Positions 35,499 through 44,980 of a DNA stretch of 64,000 bases are shown here, piece by piece. The stretch spans positions 1 through 64,000 of the forward strand of contig CANJJT010000011.1 in NCBI GenBank assembly GCA_947474715.1, in the 5' to 3' direction. The translations under genes were made by a program, and so were the position numbers. Each line of letters opens with the position of its first letter. Position 1 is the first letter of the stretch. Below the pieces are notes generated by a model. That model saw nothing but the letters and a program-made list of their open reading frames with translations. It was not told the DNA's origin and made no database searches. The stretch comes from CAIYPG01 sp903864555 (GTDB lineage: Bacteria > Pseudomonadota > Gammaproteobacteria > Burkholderiales > SG8-39).

Positions 35499-37651
35499 GC
35501 GCCAACCGCTCCGTTTTCCGGCATGCGCAACTGCGCCGGCTGATCGCGCCCTCCAGCATCGCCATCGTCGGGGTGTCGCCGCGGCCCACTTCTTTCGGCA
35601 TGCTGACCCTGCAAAACAGCCGTGGCTATGAAGGGCGCATCCATCTGGTGAACGCCAAATACGACAGCATAGACGGTCGTCCCTGCCATGCCGCCATCAA
35701 GGACCTGCCCGAGGTGCCGGACTGCGTGGTCATCGTGCTGCCGCGAGATGCTGTCGAACCGGTGATGCTGGAGTGTGCGCAAGCGGGTGTAGGGGGCGCT
35801 GTCATTTATGCCTCGGGCTATGCCGAGACCGCCAAGCCGGAGTATGTCGCGATGCAAAGCCGCCTCAGCGCAATCGCTCGCGAGGCAAACATCCGCATCG
35901 CCGGCCCGAACTGTGTCGGCGTCAGCAACCACAGCATCAGGATGGCGCTGACCTTTGCCTCGGACTTTGCCGTATCGCCGGCCGGTCCGGGTTCGGTGGG
36001 GCTGGTGAGCCAGTCTGGCGGGGTGGGCAACGGCATCACACAGGGCGTGCACCTGGGGACGCGCTTCAGCCACACCCTGACCGTGGGCAACTCCTGCGAC
36101 ATCGATGTGGCCGACTACGTTGCTTACCTTGCCGAGGATCCCCACTGCAGCGCGATCGCCTGTGTGTTCGAGGGGGTCGAGGACCCGCGCCGCTTCATCG
36201 AGGCGGCGGAAATTGCCTGGTCGGCAAACAAGCCCCTGGTGGTTTTCAAGATGGGATCGGGTGAAGGCGGGGCGGCGGCAGCCCTTTCGCACTCGGGTTT
36301 TCTTGCCGGATCGCACGCGGCTTATGTCTCCGCGCTGGAGCGTGCCGGTGTCATTGTCAGCCGCAATTTCACCGCCTTCATGGAGACGGCCAGCTTTCTT
36401 GCCAAGGCCGGGACGCCCAGGGGCCGTGGACCGGCCGTCATGACCATGTCCGGCGGCTATGGCGTGCTCTCGGCCGACGTGGCGGACAGCCTGGGCGTGG
36501 CCCTGCCGCAACCGCAGGGCAGGACGCTTGAAAGGCTGCGCCAGAGCGTCCCCGAATACGGTGCCTTGCGCAATCCCTGCGATGTCACGGCGCAGGCCGC
36601 CAACGAACCGGACATCCTCTACGAATCGACGCGGGCCTTGCTGGATGACGACACCTACAGCAGCCTGGTTTTCCTGCATGCCTACGCCTACCCGCGCATG
36701 AATGAGCGGCTGAACGTGGTGCGCGACATTGCACGCGAACGCGGCAAGCTGCTGGTGATCTGCTGGCTCAGCGGCTGGACCCATGGTCCGGGTGCGGTGG
36801 ACATGGCGGGCGACCCGGGCGTGGGCCTGTTCCGCTCGATCGAATCCTGCATGGAAGCGCTGGCTGGCTGGCACTGGCGCGAGGATTATCGGCGGCAGTG
36901 GCTCGCGGAGCAGGGGCAGAAGGCCACTCGACTGTCGCCTGCCGATGCAGGGGATCGGGCAAGAAGGCTGCTGGGCTCGCTGCAGGGCAGGATCGTGACC
37001 GAGCGCGATGCCAAGACCATCCTGAAGCTGTATGGTCTGCCAGTGGTGGAGGAGTGTCTGGTCGATTCCGCTGATGCGGCCTGCCAGGCGGCGGCACGCC
37101 TGTCGTATCCGGTTGCGCTCAAGGTGGAATCCCCGGATCTGCCGCACAAGACCGAAGCCGGCGCGGTACGCCTGGATCTGCGCACCGAAGCCGAGGTGCG
37201 TGCGGCCCATGCAGAAATCCTGCGCAATGCCCGCAAAGCCGGCGCAAAACAGATCGCCGGTGTGCTGGTGCAGCCCATGGTGCGGGGCGATCTCGAACTC
37301 ATGCTGGGTGCTCGCCATGATCCCCAGTTCGGCCCGCTGGTGGTGGCCGGGTTCGGCGGCACTCTGGTGGAATTGCTCAAGGACACGGCGGTGGCCCGGG
37401 CGCCCGTCACGCCATCCGAAGCCGCGCGCATGCTGGGCGGCCTCAGGGCGAGCCGCCTGTTTTCAGGCTATCGCGGCAAGGCCCCGGTCGACCTGCAGCA
37501 ACTGGCCGGCATTGTTTCGCGGTTTTCGGAGCTGCTGGCCGACCTCGGCGACGTGATCGAGGAGGCGGACGTCAACCCGCTGATCTGCTCGGGTTCATCG
37601 ATAATGGCGGTGGATGCGCTGTTCGTCACGGCAGGCGCTGACAAGCGCTAG
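35495..37651 (+). CDS. ADP-forming acyl-CoA ligase (acetate-CoA ligase family)
   Basis: 718 residues, paralogue of the ligase at 27772-29922. N-terminal CoA-binding domain (IAPSSIAIVGVSPRP), phosphohistidine loop LSHSGFLAGS, and C-terminal ATP-grasp (ALKVESPDLPHKTEAGAV). It overlaps the fused dehydrogenase by four bases (ATGA), so production of the CoA ester and its dehydrogenation are coupled. The substrate acid is unknown. Confidence 0.9.
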   Translation: MSANRSVFRHAQLRRLIAPSSIAIVGVSPRPTSFGMLTLQNSRGYEGRIHLVNAKYDSIDGRPCHAAIKDLPEVPDCVVIVLPRDAVEPVMLECAQAGVGGAVIYASGYAETAKPEYVAMQSRLSAIAREANIRIAGPNCVGVSNHSIRMALTFASDFAVSPAGPGSVGLVSQSGGVGNGITQGVHLGTRFSHTLTVGNSCDIDVADYVAYLAEDPHCSAIACVFEGVEDPRRFIEAAEIAWSANKPLVVFKMGSGEGGAAAALSHSGFLAGSHAAYVSALERAGVIVSRNFTAFMETASFLAKAGTPRGRGPAVMTMSGGYGVLSADVADSLGVALPQPQGRTLERLRQSVPEYGALRNPCDVTAQAANEPDILYESTRALLDDDTYSSLVFLHAYAYPRMNERLNVVRDIARERGKLLVICWLSGWTHGPGAVDMAGDPGVGLFRSIESCMEALAGWHWREDYRRQWLAEQGQKATRLSPADAGDRARRLLGSLQGRIVTERDAKTILKLYGLPVVEECLVDSADAACQAAARLSYPVALKVESPDLPHKTEAGAVRLDLRTEAEVRAAHAEILRNARKAGAKQIAGVLVQPMVRGDLELMLGARHDPQFGPLVVAGFGGTLVELLKDTAVARAPVTPSEAARMLGGLRASRLFSGYRGKAPVDLQQLAGIVSRFSELLADLGDVIEEADVNPLICSGSSIMAVDALFVTAGADKR

Positions 37652-37662
37652 GAGCGCTGGGA

Positions 37663-37716
37663 GTCCCCGGCAGTCGGGGACGAGATGGGTGAGTGCGAGG
37701 GGATCTGTCCACCCGC
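37663..37716. repeat. Two adjacent hairpins within the operon gap
   Basis: GTCCCCG and CGGGGAC form a 7-bp stem (37663-37681). A second imperfect stem, GCGAGGGGA with TCCACCCGC (37695-37716), resembles the perfect hairpin at 8234-8255. They lie in the 131-base gap between the ligase and the HpaB-like gene and may modulate downstream expression. Confidence 0.45.
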
Positions 37717-37782
37717 ATTGTTCATTGTTGGCTGAGCCGGGATTCGACAATCCGGGGCCAGGGAAGAGGAAGACGCAGAATC

Positions 37783-39162
37783 ATGATGACCGGCATGCAG
37801 TATCGCGAATCGCTCAGGGACGGGCGCAGGACCTACGTGGACGGCAGGCTGGTGGATGATGTGTTCAGCCATCCCTCGCTGATGAGCGCCGCAGCCAATG
37901 TGGAGTCCACCTACGATCACTACTACAAACCCGGCGAAGGGGTGATCAGCGACTACATGCATGTGCCCGAGTCGGCCGATGCGCTGCGCTCGCACTACAT
38001 GCGACACAGCGACATGCTCACTGAGATCACCTTTGCATCGGCCATGACGCTGCTGACCGCCGGTGACCGCATCGCCAAGGTGCGGCCACAGGGCCGCGAC
38101 AACATCCGCGCCTTCGTGCGCCATCTGCAGATGAATGACCTGCGCATGACCGAGTGCATCACCGATGCCAAGGGCGATCGCAGCAAGCCTCCCGCCAAGC
38201 AGGAGGACCCGGACGCCTACCTGCGCGTGATCGAGCGCCGTCCCGATGGCGTGGTGGTACGTGGCGCCAAGCTGCACATCTCCCTTTCGCCGCTTGGCCA
38301 TGAGTTGATGACCATTCCCACCAAGGCGATGAAACCGGACGAAAAGGACTACGCCATCGCGTTCTCGATTCCGGTCAACGCACCGGGCGTGAAGATCGTC
38401 AATGTCGGCAAGCCGCCGGCCTATGTCGATCCACGCGACTTTCCCGTTTCGTCCAAAGCTTTCATCTCCCAGGGATTCGTGATTTACGACGACGTGTTTG
38501 TTCCCAACGACCGTGTGTTCCTGGATGGCGAGACGGAGCTGGCGGCGGTGTTTGCACACAGCCTGGGCCTGTGGACGCGCGCCATGAGCCTCGCGCGCAT
38601 GGCCGACGAGGCGGACATGCTGGCAGGGCTGGCCCAGCTCATCGCCGATGCCAATGGCCTGGAGAAGGTGTCTCACATCAAGGACAAGATTGCCGACATG
38701 GTGATCCATGCCACGCTGATCCGCGCCACGCTGGAGGCATCCTTTGCCAACAGCAAGATGTCGCCCGAAGGCGTGCCGGCACCGGATGAGCTCTACACCA
38801 ATGCCGGCAAATACCTGGCGGCAGCCAACTACATGACCATGACGCGCAACCTGATGGACATCGCCGGTGGATCAGGCCTCACGGTGCCTTCCATGCTGGA
38901 CCTGGAAAATCCAGAAACCGGGCATCTGGTGAGGAAGTACATGGCGACCAAATCGAGCGTGGATGGCGAATACCGGATGCGTCTGCTGCACACCATCCGC
39001 GATGTCACGGCCAGCAGCACCGGCGGCTATCGTGCCAGTGCCAATCTGCTGAGCGGTGGCGGTTTGTTTGCCCAGCGCGTGGTGACACGCGGACGCTACA
39101 ACATGGAGCGGGCAAAGGGGCTGGCCCTGGATCTGGCGGGGCTGCCCAGGCCGGCAAAGTAG
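37783..39162 (+). CDS. 4-hydroxyphenylacetate 3-monooxygenase (HpaB)-family flavoprotein
   Basis: 459 residues of the HpaB/PvcC/4-hydroxybutyryl-CoA dehydratase superfamily, an acyl-CoA-dehydrogenase-like fold. The opening MQYRESLRDGRRTYVDGRLV is the HpaB N-terminal signature; DDVFVPNDRVFLDGE and GGSGLTVPSMLDLENPETG follow. The Cys and His ligands of the dehydratase branch are not evident, so an FADH2-dependent hydroxylase is favoured. No flavin reductase (HpaC) gene is nearby. Start at 37783 or 37786; GAGGA is 12 bases upstream. Third gene of the operon. Confidence 0.85.
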   Translation: MMTGMQYRESLRDGRRTYVDGRLVDDVFSHPSLMSAAANVESTYDHYYKPGEGVISDYMHVPESADALRSHYMRHSDMLTEITFASAMTLLTAGDRIAKVRPQGRDNIRAFVRHLQMNDLRMTECITDAKGDRSKPPAKQEDPDAYLRVIERRPDGVVVRGAKLHISLSPLGHELMTIPTKAMKPDEKDYAIAFSIPVNAPGVKIVNVGKPPAYVDPRDFPVSSKAFISQGFVIYDDVFVPNDRVFLDGETELAAVFAHSLGLWTRAMSLARMADEADMLAGLAQLIADANGLEKVSHIKDKIADMVIHATLIRATLEASFANSKMSPEGVPAPDELYTNAGKYLAAANYMTMTRNLMDIAGGSGLTVPSMLDLENPETGHLVRKYMATKSSVDGEYRMRLLHTIRDVTASSTGGYRASANLLSGGGLFAQRVVTRGRYNMERAKGLALDLAGLPRPAK

Positions 39163-39275
39163 CCTGCGGCGAGCTGCAATCGCATGCTTGCGCAGGTCAA
39201 GCCGATGCGATCAGGCAAGGTGAATAGGGCCCACAGAGGTCATTCAATCACATTGACTCAATCAAGGAGAGTGTC

Positions 39276-40280
39276 GTGAGGACATCAGGCATATTTTCGA
39301 ATATGGGGCCCGTTGTAGGCCGGGTGCGCTGGGTGATGCTGGGCGCCTTGGCAAGTGGGATGCTGCCGGCTTTCGCCCAGGATTACCCCAGCCGGCCGGT
39401 AAGGCTGGTGGTGCCCTTCGAGGCAGGCGGCTCCACCGACACCCAGGCGCGCGGCATAGGCGCGGAACTGGCCCGGCACCTGGCCCAGACCGTGCTCATC
39501 GAAAACCGCACCGGTGCGGCTGGTCTGATTGGCGCCGATCTGGTGGCCAAATCCAAACCCGACGGCTACACGGTATGCGTGTGTGCCACCACCCAGACCA
39601 TCCTCGCGCCGTACTCCGAAATCAAGGCACCCTATGACGCGGCGCACGACCTGGTGCCGGTGACCCAATTGTGGAGCGATGATGGCACGGTGGTGGTTCG
39701 TTCCAGCCTGGGTGTCAACAGCATGGCCGATCTGGTTGCGCTGGCCCGGCGCAGCCCCGGCAAGCTGAGTTACGGTTCCAATGGCCCGGGGAGCACCACG
39801 CATCTGGGCACACTGATGCTGCTGAATGCCACCGGCACCAGCATGCTGCATGTCCCTTACAAGGGGGAACAGCCGGCGGCGACCGATCTCATTGCCGACC
39901 GCCTGGACGTGCTTTACCTTTCCGTCACCGTGGCCTCGCGGTTCGCCGGTGGCGGAAAGCTCAAGGTTCTTGCCGTGCGGGGCACTGCGCGCAACAACCT
40001 GCTTCCGGATGTGCCGACGCTTTCGGAAGCCGGCGTGGCCAACGCCGAGAGCTCCACCCAGGGCGGCCTCTTTGTTGCTGCGGGAACGGCCCGGCCCATC
40101 GTTGACCGGCTGTACACGGCGGCCTCCCAGGCAGTCAATGCACCCGAGGTGAAGGCTCGCATCTCCGCCGCAGGCCAGCAGCCTGTGGGCAGCCGCCCCG
40201 AGGTCTACGCCGCCTATCTGCAAAGCGAGCGCGAGCGGTGGGGCAAGGTGGCGCGCCTGGTAGCCGGTCGCAAGGATTGA
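39276..40280 (+). CDS. Bug/TctC-family periplasmic solute-binding protein (GTG start)
   Basis: 334 residues starting with GTG; AAGGAG lies six bases upstream, deciding the start. Signal ends near LPAFAQ, then YPSRPVRLVVPFEAGGSTDT, IENRTGAAGLIG and HVPYKGEQ. Placed between the HpaB-like and MmgE/PrpD genes in one operon, it likely binds the compound that these enzymes convert. Confidence 0.9.
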   Translation: MRTSGIFSNMGPVVGRVRWVMLGALASGMLPAFAQDYPSRPVRLVVPFEAGGSTDTQARGIGAELARHLAQTVLIENRTGAAGLIGADLVAKSKPDGYTVCVCATTQTILAPYSEIKAPYDAAHDLVPVTQLWSDDGTVVVRSSLGVNSMADLVALARRSPGKLSYGSNGPGSTTHLGTLMLLNATGTSMLHVPYKGEQPAATDLIADRLDVLYLSVTVASRFAGGGKLKVLAVRGTARNNLLPDVPTLSEAGVANAESSTQGGLFVAAGTARPIVDRLYTAASQAVNAPEVKARISAAGQQPVGSRPEVYAAYLQSERERWGKVARLVAGRKD

Positions 40281-40302
40281 TGCTCAGTCAACCTCTGTAA
40301 AG

Positions 40303-41703
40303 ATGACGCCCATGCAGGAACCCTCCAGGAAGACTGATCGCCCGCTGGGGAGACAGCTGGCCGAGCTTATCCTTGATATCCGCACGGAAGACATTTCCGC
40401 GGCTGCACGCACCGAGGCCACACGGGCGCTGGTGAACTGGGCGGGCTGTGCGGTGGGGGGCTCGCGCCATGAGATGGTCCGGATCGCCACGCGTGTGATG
40501 CTCGGGCTTTCCGGTCCGGCGCAGGCCACGCTGTTCGGCCGCAGGGCGAAAGCCGACATGCTTACTGCCGCCATGCTCAATTCCCTGGCCACCAGTGCCT
40601 ATGCCTTTGACGACACGCATGCGGACATGGTGCTGCACCCGGTTGGCCCGATAGCCTCTGCATTGATGGCACTCGCCGAGCATCATCCGGTCAGCGGACG
40701 CGAGTTTCTGGCTGCCCTGATACTGGGTGTTGAGGTCGAGTGCCGGATGGCCCGGTCGGTATCGCTGCCACCGGCACAATGCGACATCGGCTGGTACATG
40801 ACCGGCGTGGTGGCCGGGCCGGGCGCCGCCGCGGCCTGTGCACGGGTGCTGGGCATGGATGCCGCGTGCCTGGTGAGTGCCATGGCCATTGCCTCCGGGC
40901 AGGGCTCCGGTTACCGCGCACTGCATGGCAGCATGAGCGGGCCCATGATTCCGGCGCATGCGGCTGAGAGCGGCCTGCGCGCGGCCTTGCTGGCTCGTGA
41001 GGGTTACACCGGATCGGAGCGCTTCATCGAGGGACCGCGCGGCTTTCTCGACATGTACTCTGATGCAGCCAATCCGGCTGCGCTGACATCGGACCTGGGC
41101 ATGCCCTGGGAAATCGAACGCGATACCTACAAGCCCTATCCCTGCGGCATTGTCATGCACCCGGTGATCGATGCCTGCCTGGAACTGCGGCAGCGGCACG
41201 CCGTCGCACATGGCCAGGTGGTGCGGGTCAGCGTGCGCACCAGTCCTGCCGCCTATACCTTGTGCAACAATCGCCACCCGCAGACCGATCCGCAGGCCAA
41301 GGTAAGCCTGTCGCACTGGGTGGCTGCCGCGCTGGTGGACGGCCGGGCGGGAATTGCACAACTGGAGAAAGTGGGCAATCCCGTGCTCATGGCGCTGGAG
41401 GACAGGGTCGAGGTGACATGCGATGAAACCCTGGCCGGAGATGCCGCCGAGGTGTGCATGGCCCTCGCCGATGGCCGCAACCTCGAATGTCGCATCGGGC
41501 ATTGCATCGGCAGCAGTGACAATCCCATGTCCAATGTCGACCTGGAACGAAAATTCCGCAATCTTGCAGAGGGCATTCTGCCGATGTCCGGCATTGGCAG
41601 GCTGCTCGATCTGTGCTGGAACATCGAGAGCCTGCCTGATGTGGCTGCGATTGCAGGCTGTGCGGCTGCGGAGCGGAAAGACACGGCATCCGACCAGGTC
41701 TGA
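40303..41703 (+). CDS. MmgE/PrpD family protein
   Basis: 466 residues, paralogue of 30119-31480. YAFDDTHADMVLHPVGPIAS is the conserved catalytic-domain segment (DD-x-H), followed by VEVECRMARSV, GSGYRALHGSMSGPM and YKPYPCGIVMHPVIDACL. It is expected to be a carboxylate dehydratase, decarboxylase or isomerase. It starts 22 bases after the Bug gene and closes the operon that began with the fused dehydrogenase. Confidence 0.88.
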   Translation: MTPMQEPSRKTDRPLGRQLAELILDIRTEDISAAARTEATRALVNWAGCAVGGSRHEMVRIATRVMLGLSGPAQATLFGRRAKADMLTAAMLNSLATSAYAFDDTHADMVLHPVGPIASALMALAEHHPVSGREFLAALILGVEVECRMARSVSLPPAQCDIGWYMTGVVAGPGAAAACARVLGMDAACLVSAMAIASGQGSGYRALHGSMSGPMIPAHAAESGLRAALLAREGYTGSERFIEGPRGFLDMYSDAANPAALTSDLGMPWEIERDTYKPYPCGIVMHPVIDACLELRQRHAVAHGQVVRVSVRTSPAAYTLCNNRHPQTDPQAKVSLSHWVAAALVDGRAGIAQLEKVGNPVLMALEDRVEVTCDETLAGDAAEVCMALADGRNLECRIGHCIGSSDNPMSNVDLERKFRNLAEGILPMSGIGRLLDLCWNIESLPDVAAIAGCAAAERKDTASDQV

Positions 41704-41763
41704 GGTGGATCCACATTTGATCAAGCTTCAAGGCTAAACAGGGTGTCTCGCCGTGCTCAGATC

Positions 41764-41826
41764 AAAGAGCCAGGCTCGTCATGCTGCCAAGTCTCGCCAA
41801 TGCATCCTGAATGAGCCTGGCCCTTT
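41764..41826 (+). repeat. R2 hairpin repeat copy c
   Basis: AAAGAGCCAGGCTC and GAGCCTGGCCCTTT pair at 13 of 14 positions across a 35-base loop. The whole unit, preceded by GATC, aligns along its length with the copy at 42902-42963. The two copies flank the Bug gene 41852-42847 in direct orientation. Confidence 0.65.
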
Positions 41827-41851
41827 AAAGCCGACTTCGGCAGGGCTGATT

Positions 41852-42847
41852 TCATTCTTCGAGCTGGATATTGTTATCGAGGATGACTTTCGACAGCAGC
41901 TCGCTGGCCGTTGCGAGATATCGCCGGAACTCTTCCGGTGTCCCGCCGCCTGGTGTTTCACCGACCTCGTCAAACTTCTTGAGCAGATCCTCGGACCGGG
42001 CCGCCTTGTTGAACTCGCTGTTCAGGCGATTGACGATGGATGCCGGCACGCCCGCAGGCAGAAACATGCCGAGCCAGACCGTGTGCTCGAAGTCCGGAAA
42101 CCCCTGCTCCGAGATCGATTTCATTTCGGGCAACTGTTTAAGGCGGGCATTGAGCCCCGAGAGACCGATCGGCCTGACCTTTCCCGCCTTGAGCAGGCCC
42201 TGGACGGGAAAGTAGGCCGAGTGGGTTGCGTGGACTTCGCCGCTGAGCAGGGCCGCGGTGGTGGGTCCGAATCCCTTGTAGGGAATATAGGTGACCTTGA
42301 CGTCCATCTGGCTATGCATGAATTGCGCGGTGATGTGTTTGACGTTACCCATGCCGTTGACTGCATAGTTCAATTTTCCCGGATTGGCCTTTGCATAAGC
42401 GACGTAGTCTGCAACCGTTCGCACCGGCAGATCAGGGTTCACGAGCAGAATGCTCGAGGTCTTGTTCATCTGGAAAAGCGGAATGAAGTCTTTGCGCCAG
42501 TCGAAAGGCAGACCCTGCATCAGGTGGCTGTAGACGATGGTCGAAGAATTGGTGTGTATCGAATAGCCGTCTGGCGCTGCCTTTGCCGCGAAGGCGGTTC
42601 CCAGCCGGCCACCAGCCCCGGGCTTGTAGTCATAGACGAAAATCCATTTCGGTCCGGACAGTCGGGCTATCGCCTGCGTATACATTCTGGCCATCGTGTC
42701 AAAACCCCCGCCAGCCGCCAGGGGAACAATGACTGATATGGGTTTCGCCGGGAATTCCTGCTGCGCCAGGACTGGTCCACATGCCAGCGCTGCCACCATG
42801 GCCCCTATCATCGATCGCACGCCTATCGCCGCTGTTCTTGCAGTCAT
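41852..42847 (-). CDS. Bug/TctC-family periplasmic solute-binding protein (divergent subfamily)
   Basis: 331 residues; signal ends near GPVLAQ, then FPAKPISVIVPLAAGGGFDT. Like the protein at 5269-6279 it has FVYDYKPGAGG instead of ENRPGAGG and the block LPFDWRKDFIPLFQMNKTSS, defining a two-member subfamily here. GAGGAGG precedes the ATG. It stands alone and is bracketed by direct copies of the R2 repeat, so it may have moved or duplicated as a unit. Confidence 0.9.
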   Translation of the reverse strand: MTARTAAIGVRSMIGAMVAALACGPVLAQQEFPAKPISVIVPLAAGGGFDTMARMYTQAIARLSGPKWIFVYDYKPGAGGRLGTAFAAKAAPDGYSIHTNSSTIVYSHLMQGLPFDWRKDFIPLFQMNKTSSILLVNPDLPVRTVADYVAYAKANPGKLNYAVNGMGNVKHITAQFMHSQMDVKVTYIPYKGFGPTTAALLSGEVHATHSAYFPVQGLLKAGKVRPIGLSGLNARLKQLPEMKSISEQGFPDFEHTVWLGMFLPAGVPASIVNRLNSEFNKAARSEDLLKKFDEVGETPGGGTPEEFRRYLATASELLSKVILDNNIQLEE

Positions 42848-42901
42848 TGCGTTGCCTCCTCGGTTTGACTGTCTGCTTGCGTCAGATCAAAGTGACCGAT
42901 C

Positions 42902-42963
42902 AAAGGTGCCTGGTTCATCAAGCTGCCGGGTTTCGCCTACGCATCCCGCATGAGCCTGGCCCC
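42902..42963 (+). repeat. R2 hairpin repeat copy d
   Basis: Begins GATCAAAGGTGCCTGGTTC and ends CATGAGCCTGGCCCC, with an interior (GCTGCC, TCGCC, GCATCC) shared with copy c. The arms pair imperfectly. It lies in the gap between two minus-strand Bug genes. Confidence 0.6.
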
Positions 42964-42995
42964 ACAACGGTGTGGGAGAGCCGCCCCTCGCCCCT

Positions 42996-43973
42996 TTACT
43001 CCGCCTGTATCTTCGAATCCCTGATCACCTTCACCCAGCGCTCATACTCGCTGCGCAGCAGCGTGCCGAATTCCTCCGCCGTGCCGGATTCGGCAATGAT
43101 GCCGATGGCTTCCAGGGCCTTGCGGCTCTCGGGTTCGCGAGCCATGCGGTTGATGCCGGCGTTGAGCACGCTCACGGCCTGCGCGGGGGTGCCGCGCGGG
43201 ACGAGCACGCCGAACCACAGTTCCACGCGGTAGCCGGGCACGGTCTCGCCGATGGCGGGCACGTTGGGTAGTGCGGGGGCGCGCTTGGCGTTGGTGACGG
43301 CGATGGCGCGGAGCTTCCCCGCAGTGAGGTTGCCCGCCACGGTGGAGTGCGCGGCCAGGGTGAGGTCCACGCGGCCGATGATGAGGTCGGTGATGGAAGG
43401 TGCCGCGCCCTTGTAGGGCACGTGCACCATGGGCGCCTTGGCCGCATCGGCCAGCAGCGCCAGCGCCAGGTGGGTGCCGCTGCCCACGCCGGCGGAGGCG
43501 TAGTTCACGCTGTTGGGTTTTTCACGCGCGGCGGCGATCAGCTCACCCACGCTGCGATACGGCGAATTGGCCGGCACCAGCAGCACGAAGGGTGAGTAGC
43601 CCAGTTGCGCCACGGCACTGAGGTTGTTGATGGTCTCGGCGCCGGACTTGTGCATGGCCAGCGTGGCCGAGTAACTGGCCGAACTGACCAGCAAGGTATG
43701 GCCGTCGGGTGCGGACTTGGCGACGTTCTCGATGCCGATCAGGCCGCCGGCACCGCCACGGTTCTCCACGATGAACTGCTGCTTCAGGTCCGCACCCAGG
43801 CGCGCGGCGATCTGCCGCCCGGCGATGTCGGTGCCGCCGCCCGGCTCGAAGGGCACCACCACCCGCACGGGGCGATCGGGGTAGCCCTGCGCCATAACCA
43901 CGCTGGCCATGCCGCCGGCCACGCACACCATCAGCGCCCCGGCCAGCCGCACCATCATTGTTTGCTTGTTCAT
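42996..43973 (-). CDS. Bug/TctC-family periplasmic solute-binding protein
   Basis: 325 residues; signal ends near SVVMAQ, mature YPDRPVRVVVPFEPGGGTDI, VENRGGAGGLIG and VHVPYKGAA, a canonical Bug protein. The start at 43973 follows AAGGAGGAG; the longer reading upstream lacks a ribosome site. It follows the serine-type alpha/beta hydrolase gene (44060-44905) by 86 bases on the same strand and likely shares its transcript. Confidence 0.92.
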   Translation of the reverse strand: MNKQTMMVRLAGALMVCVAGGMASVVMAQGYPDRPVRVVVPFEPGGGTDIAGRQIAARLGADLKQQFIVENRGGAGGLIGIENVAKSAPDGHTLLVSSASYSATLAMHKSGAETINNLSAVAQLGYSPFVLLVPANSPYRSVGELIAAAREKPNSVNYASAGVGSGTHLALALLADAAKAPMVHVPYKGAAPSITDLIIGRVDLTLAAHSTVAGNLTAGKLRAIAVTNAKRAPALPNVPAIGETVPGYRVELWFGVLVPRGTPAQAVSVLNAGINRMAREPESRKALEAIGIIAESGTAEEFGTLLRSEYERWVKVIRDSKIQAE

Positions 43974-44059
43974 TGCTTGCTCCTCCTTCAGGTTGACCTT
44001 GTGTAACTGTCTGCCCACGCTTGTGCCGGCTGTGCCCGTGCTGTTCTCTGCTCTGAAGA

Positions 44060-44905
44060 CTACGACTTCATCCCGGCCGCCCCGCCCTCGCATTCGAGGA
44101 TGAAGGCCAGGGTTTCCTCGGCCAGCACGTCGGGCGTGAGGTGATACATGCTGTGCTTGCCATTTTCATGGATTTTCATGCGGCCGTGCGGCAGCTGTGC
44201 GGCGATGCGCTCCTGGTCCGCGCGCGGCGTCTTGGTGGAGGCGCCGGGCACCAGCAGCAGCGTGGGCGCGCTGATGCGCGGCAGGCTGGCCTCGATATCG
44301 AAGATGCCCCCTTCCATGAGTGCCAGCGCGCGCCCGATGTGCGCCGGGGTGCGGGCGAATTCATCGGCGAAGTAATCATCCATGGGCTGGTTGCCAGTGA
44401 GTTCGCCGGTGGAGGTGCGCTGCGCCATCCACCACTGGCGCATGCCCAGCTTCATGATGGCCTCGCCCGTGTCGGCAAAGCCCAGCGATTGCGCCAGTTG
44501 CTGCGAATTGTTCGGGATGCTGAGCGGCGTGGAGATCAGCGTGAGGCTGCGAAAGCGTCCGGGGTGGCGTGCCGCTGCGGTGGCACCGATCAGCCCGCCG
44601 ATGGATTCACCGATGTAATGCACCGATTGGATGCCCAGGTGATCGAGCAGGCCGAGAAAGTCCGCATGGAAACCGGCCTGGCTGAAACGGTAATCCGGCC
44701 CCGGGTCGGCGCTGCCGCCGTGGCCGCGCAAGTCCATGCGGATGACGCGAAAGCGCCGCGCCAGCCAGGGCACCCAGGCGCGAAAGAATTCGGCATTGCG
44801 GCCAAAGCCGTGCTGGATGAATACCGTGCCGTGTGGTCGCCACGGGTCGGCAAAGTCGTCGTCCTCGTACCAGAGGACGGTGTCACCGATGCGGGCGGAG
44901 GGCAT
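44060..44905 (-). CDS. Alpha/beta hydrolase (3-oxoadipate enol-lactonase-like)
   Basis: 281 residues. DDFADPWRPHGTVFIQHGFG holds the oxyanion HG motif, the nucleophile elbow is GESIGG (Ser101), and GKHSMYHL near the C terminus gives the catalytic His. It resembles lactonases and C-C bond hydrolases. The related protein at 25139-25954 lacks the serine. It is the first gene before a Bug gene on the same strand and probably hydrolyses an ester or lactone of the imported compound. Confidence 0.88.
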   Translation of the reverse strand: MPSARIGDTVLWYEDDDFADPWRPHGTVFIQHGFGRNAEFFRAWVPWLARRFRVIRMDLRGHGGSADPGPDYRFSQAGFHADFLGLLDHLGIQSVHYIGESIGGLIGATAAARHPGRFRSLTLISTPLSIPNNSQQLAQSLGFADTGEAIMKLGMRQWWMAQRTSTGELTGNQPMDDYFADEFARTPAHIGRALALMEGGIFDIEASLPRISAPTLLLVPGASTKTPRADQERIAAQLPHGRMKIHENGKHSMYHLTPDVLAEETLAFILECEGGAAGMKS

Positions 44906-44980
44906 TCAGGGTGTTCCTGCTGGTGGATGGCGCGAATGTCGGGCAGGCAGCCTGAGTCCCGGGCACACAAGCCACAGCGC

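Noticed and set aside
37783..39162. 4-hydroxybutyryl-CoA dehydratase assignment for the HpaB-like protein
   Set aside because: The cysteine and histidine ligands of the [4Fe-4S] cluster are not visible, so the monooxygenase branch was preferred.
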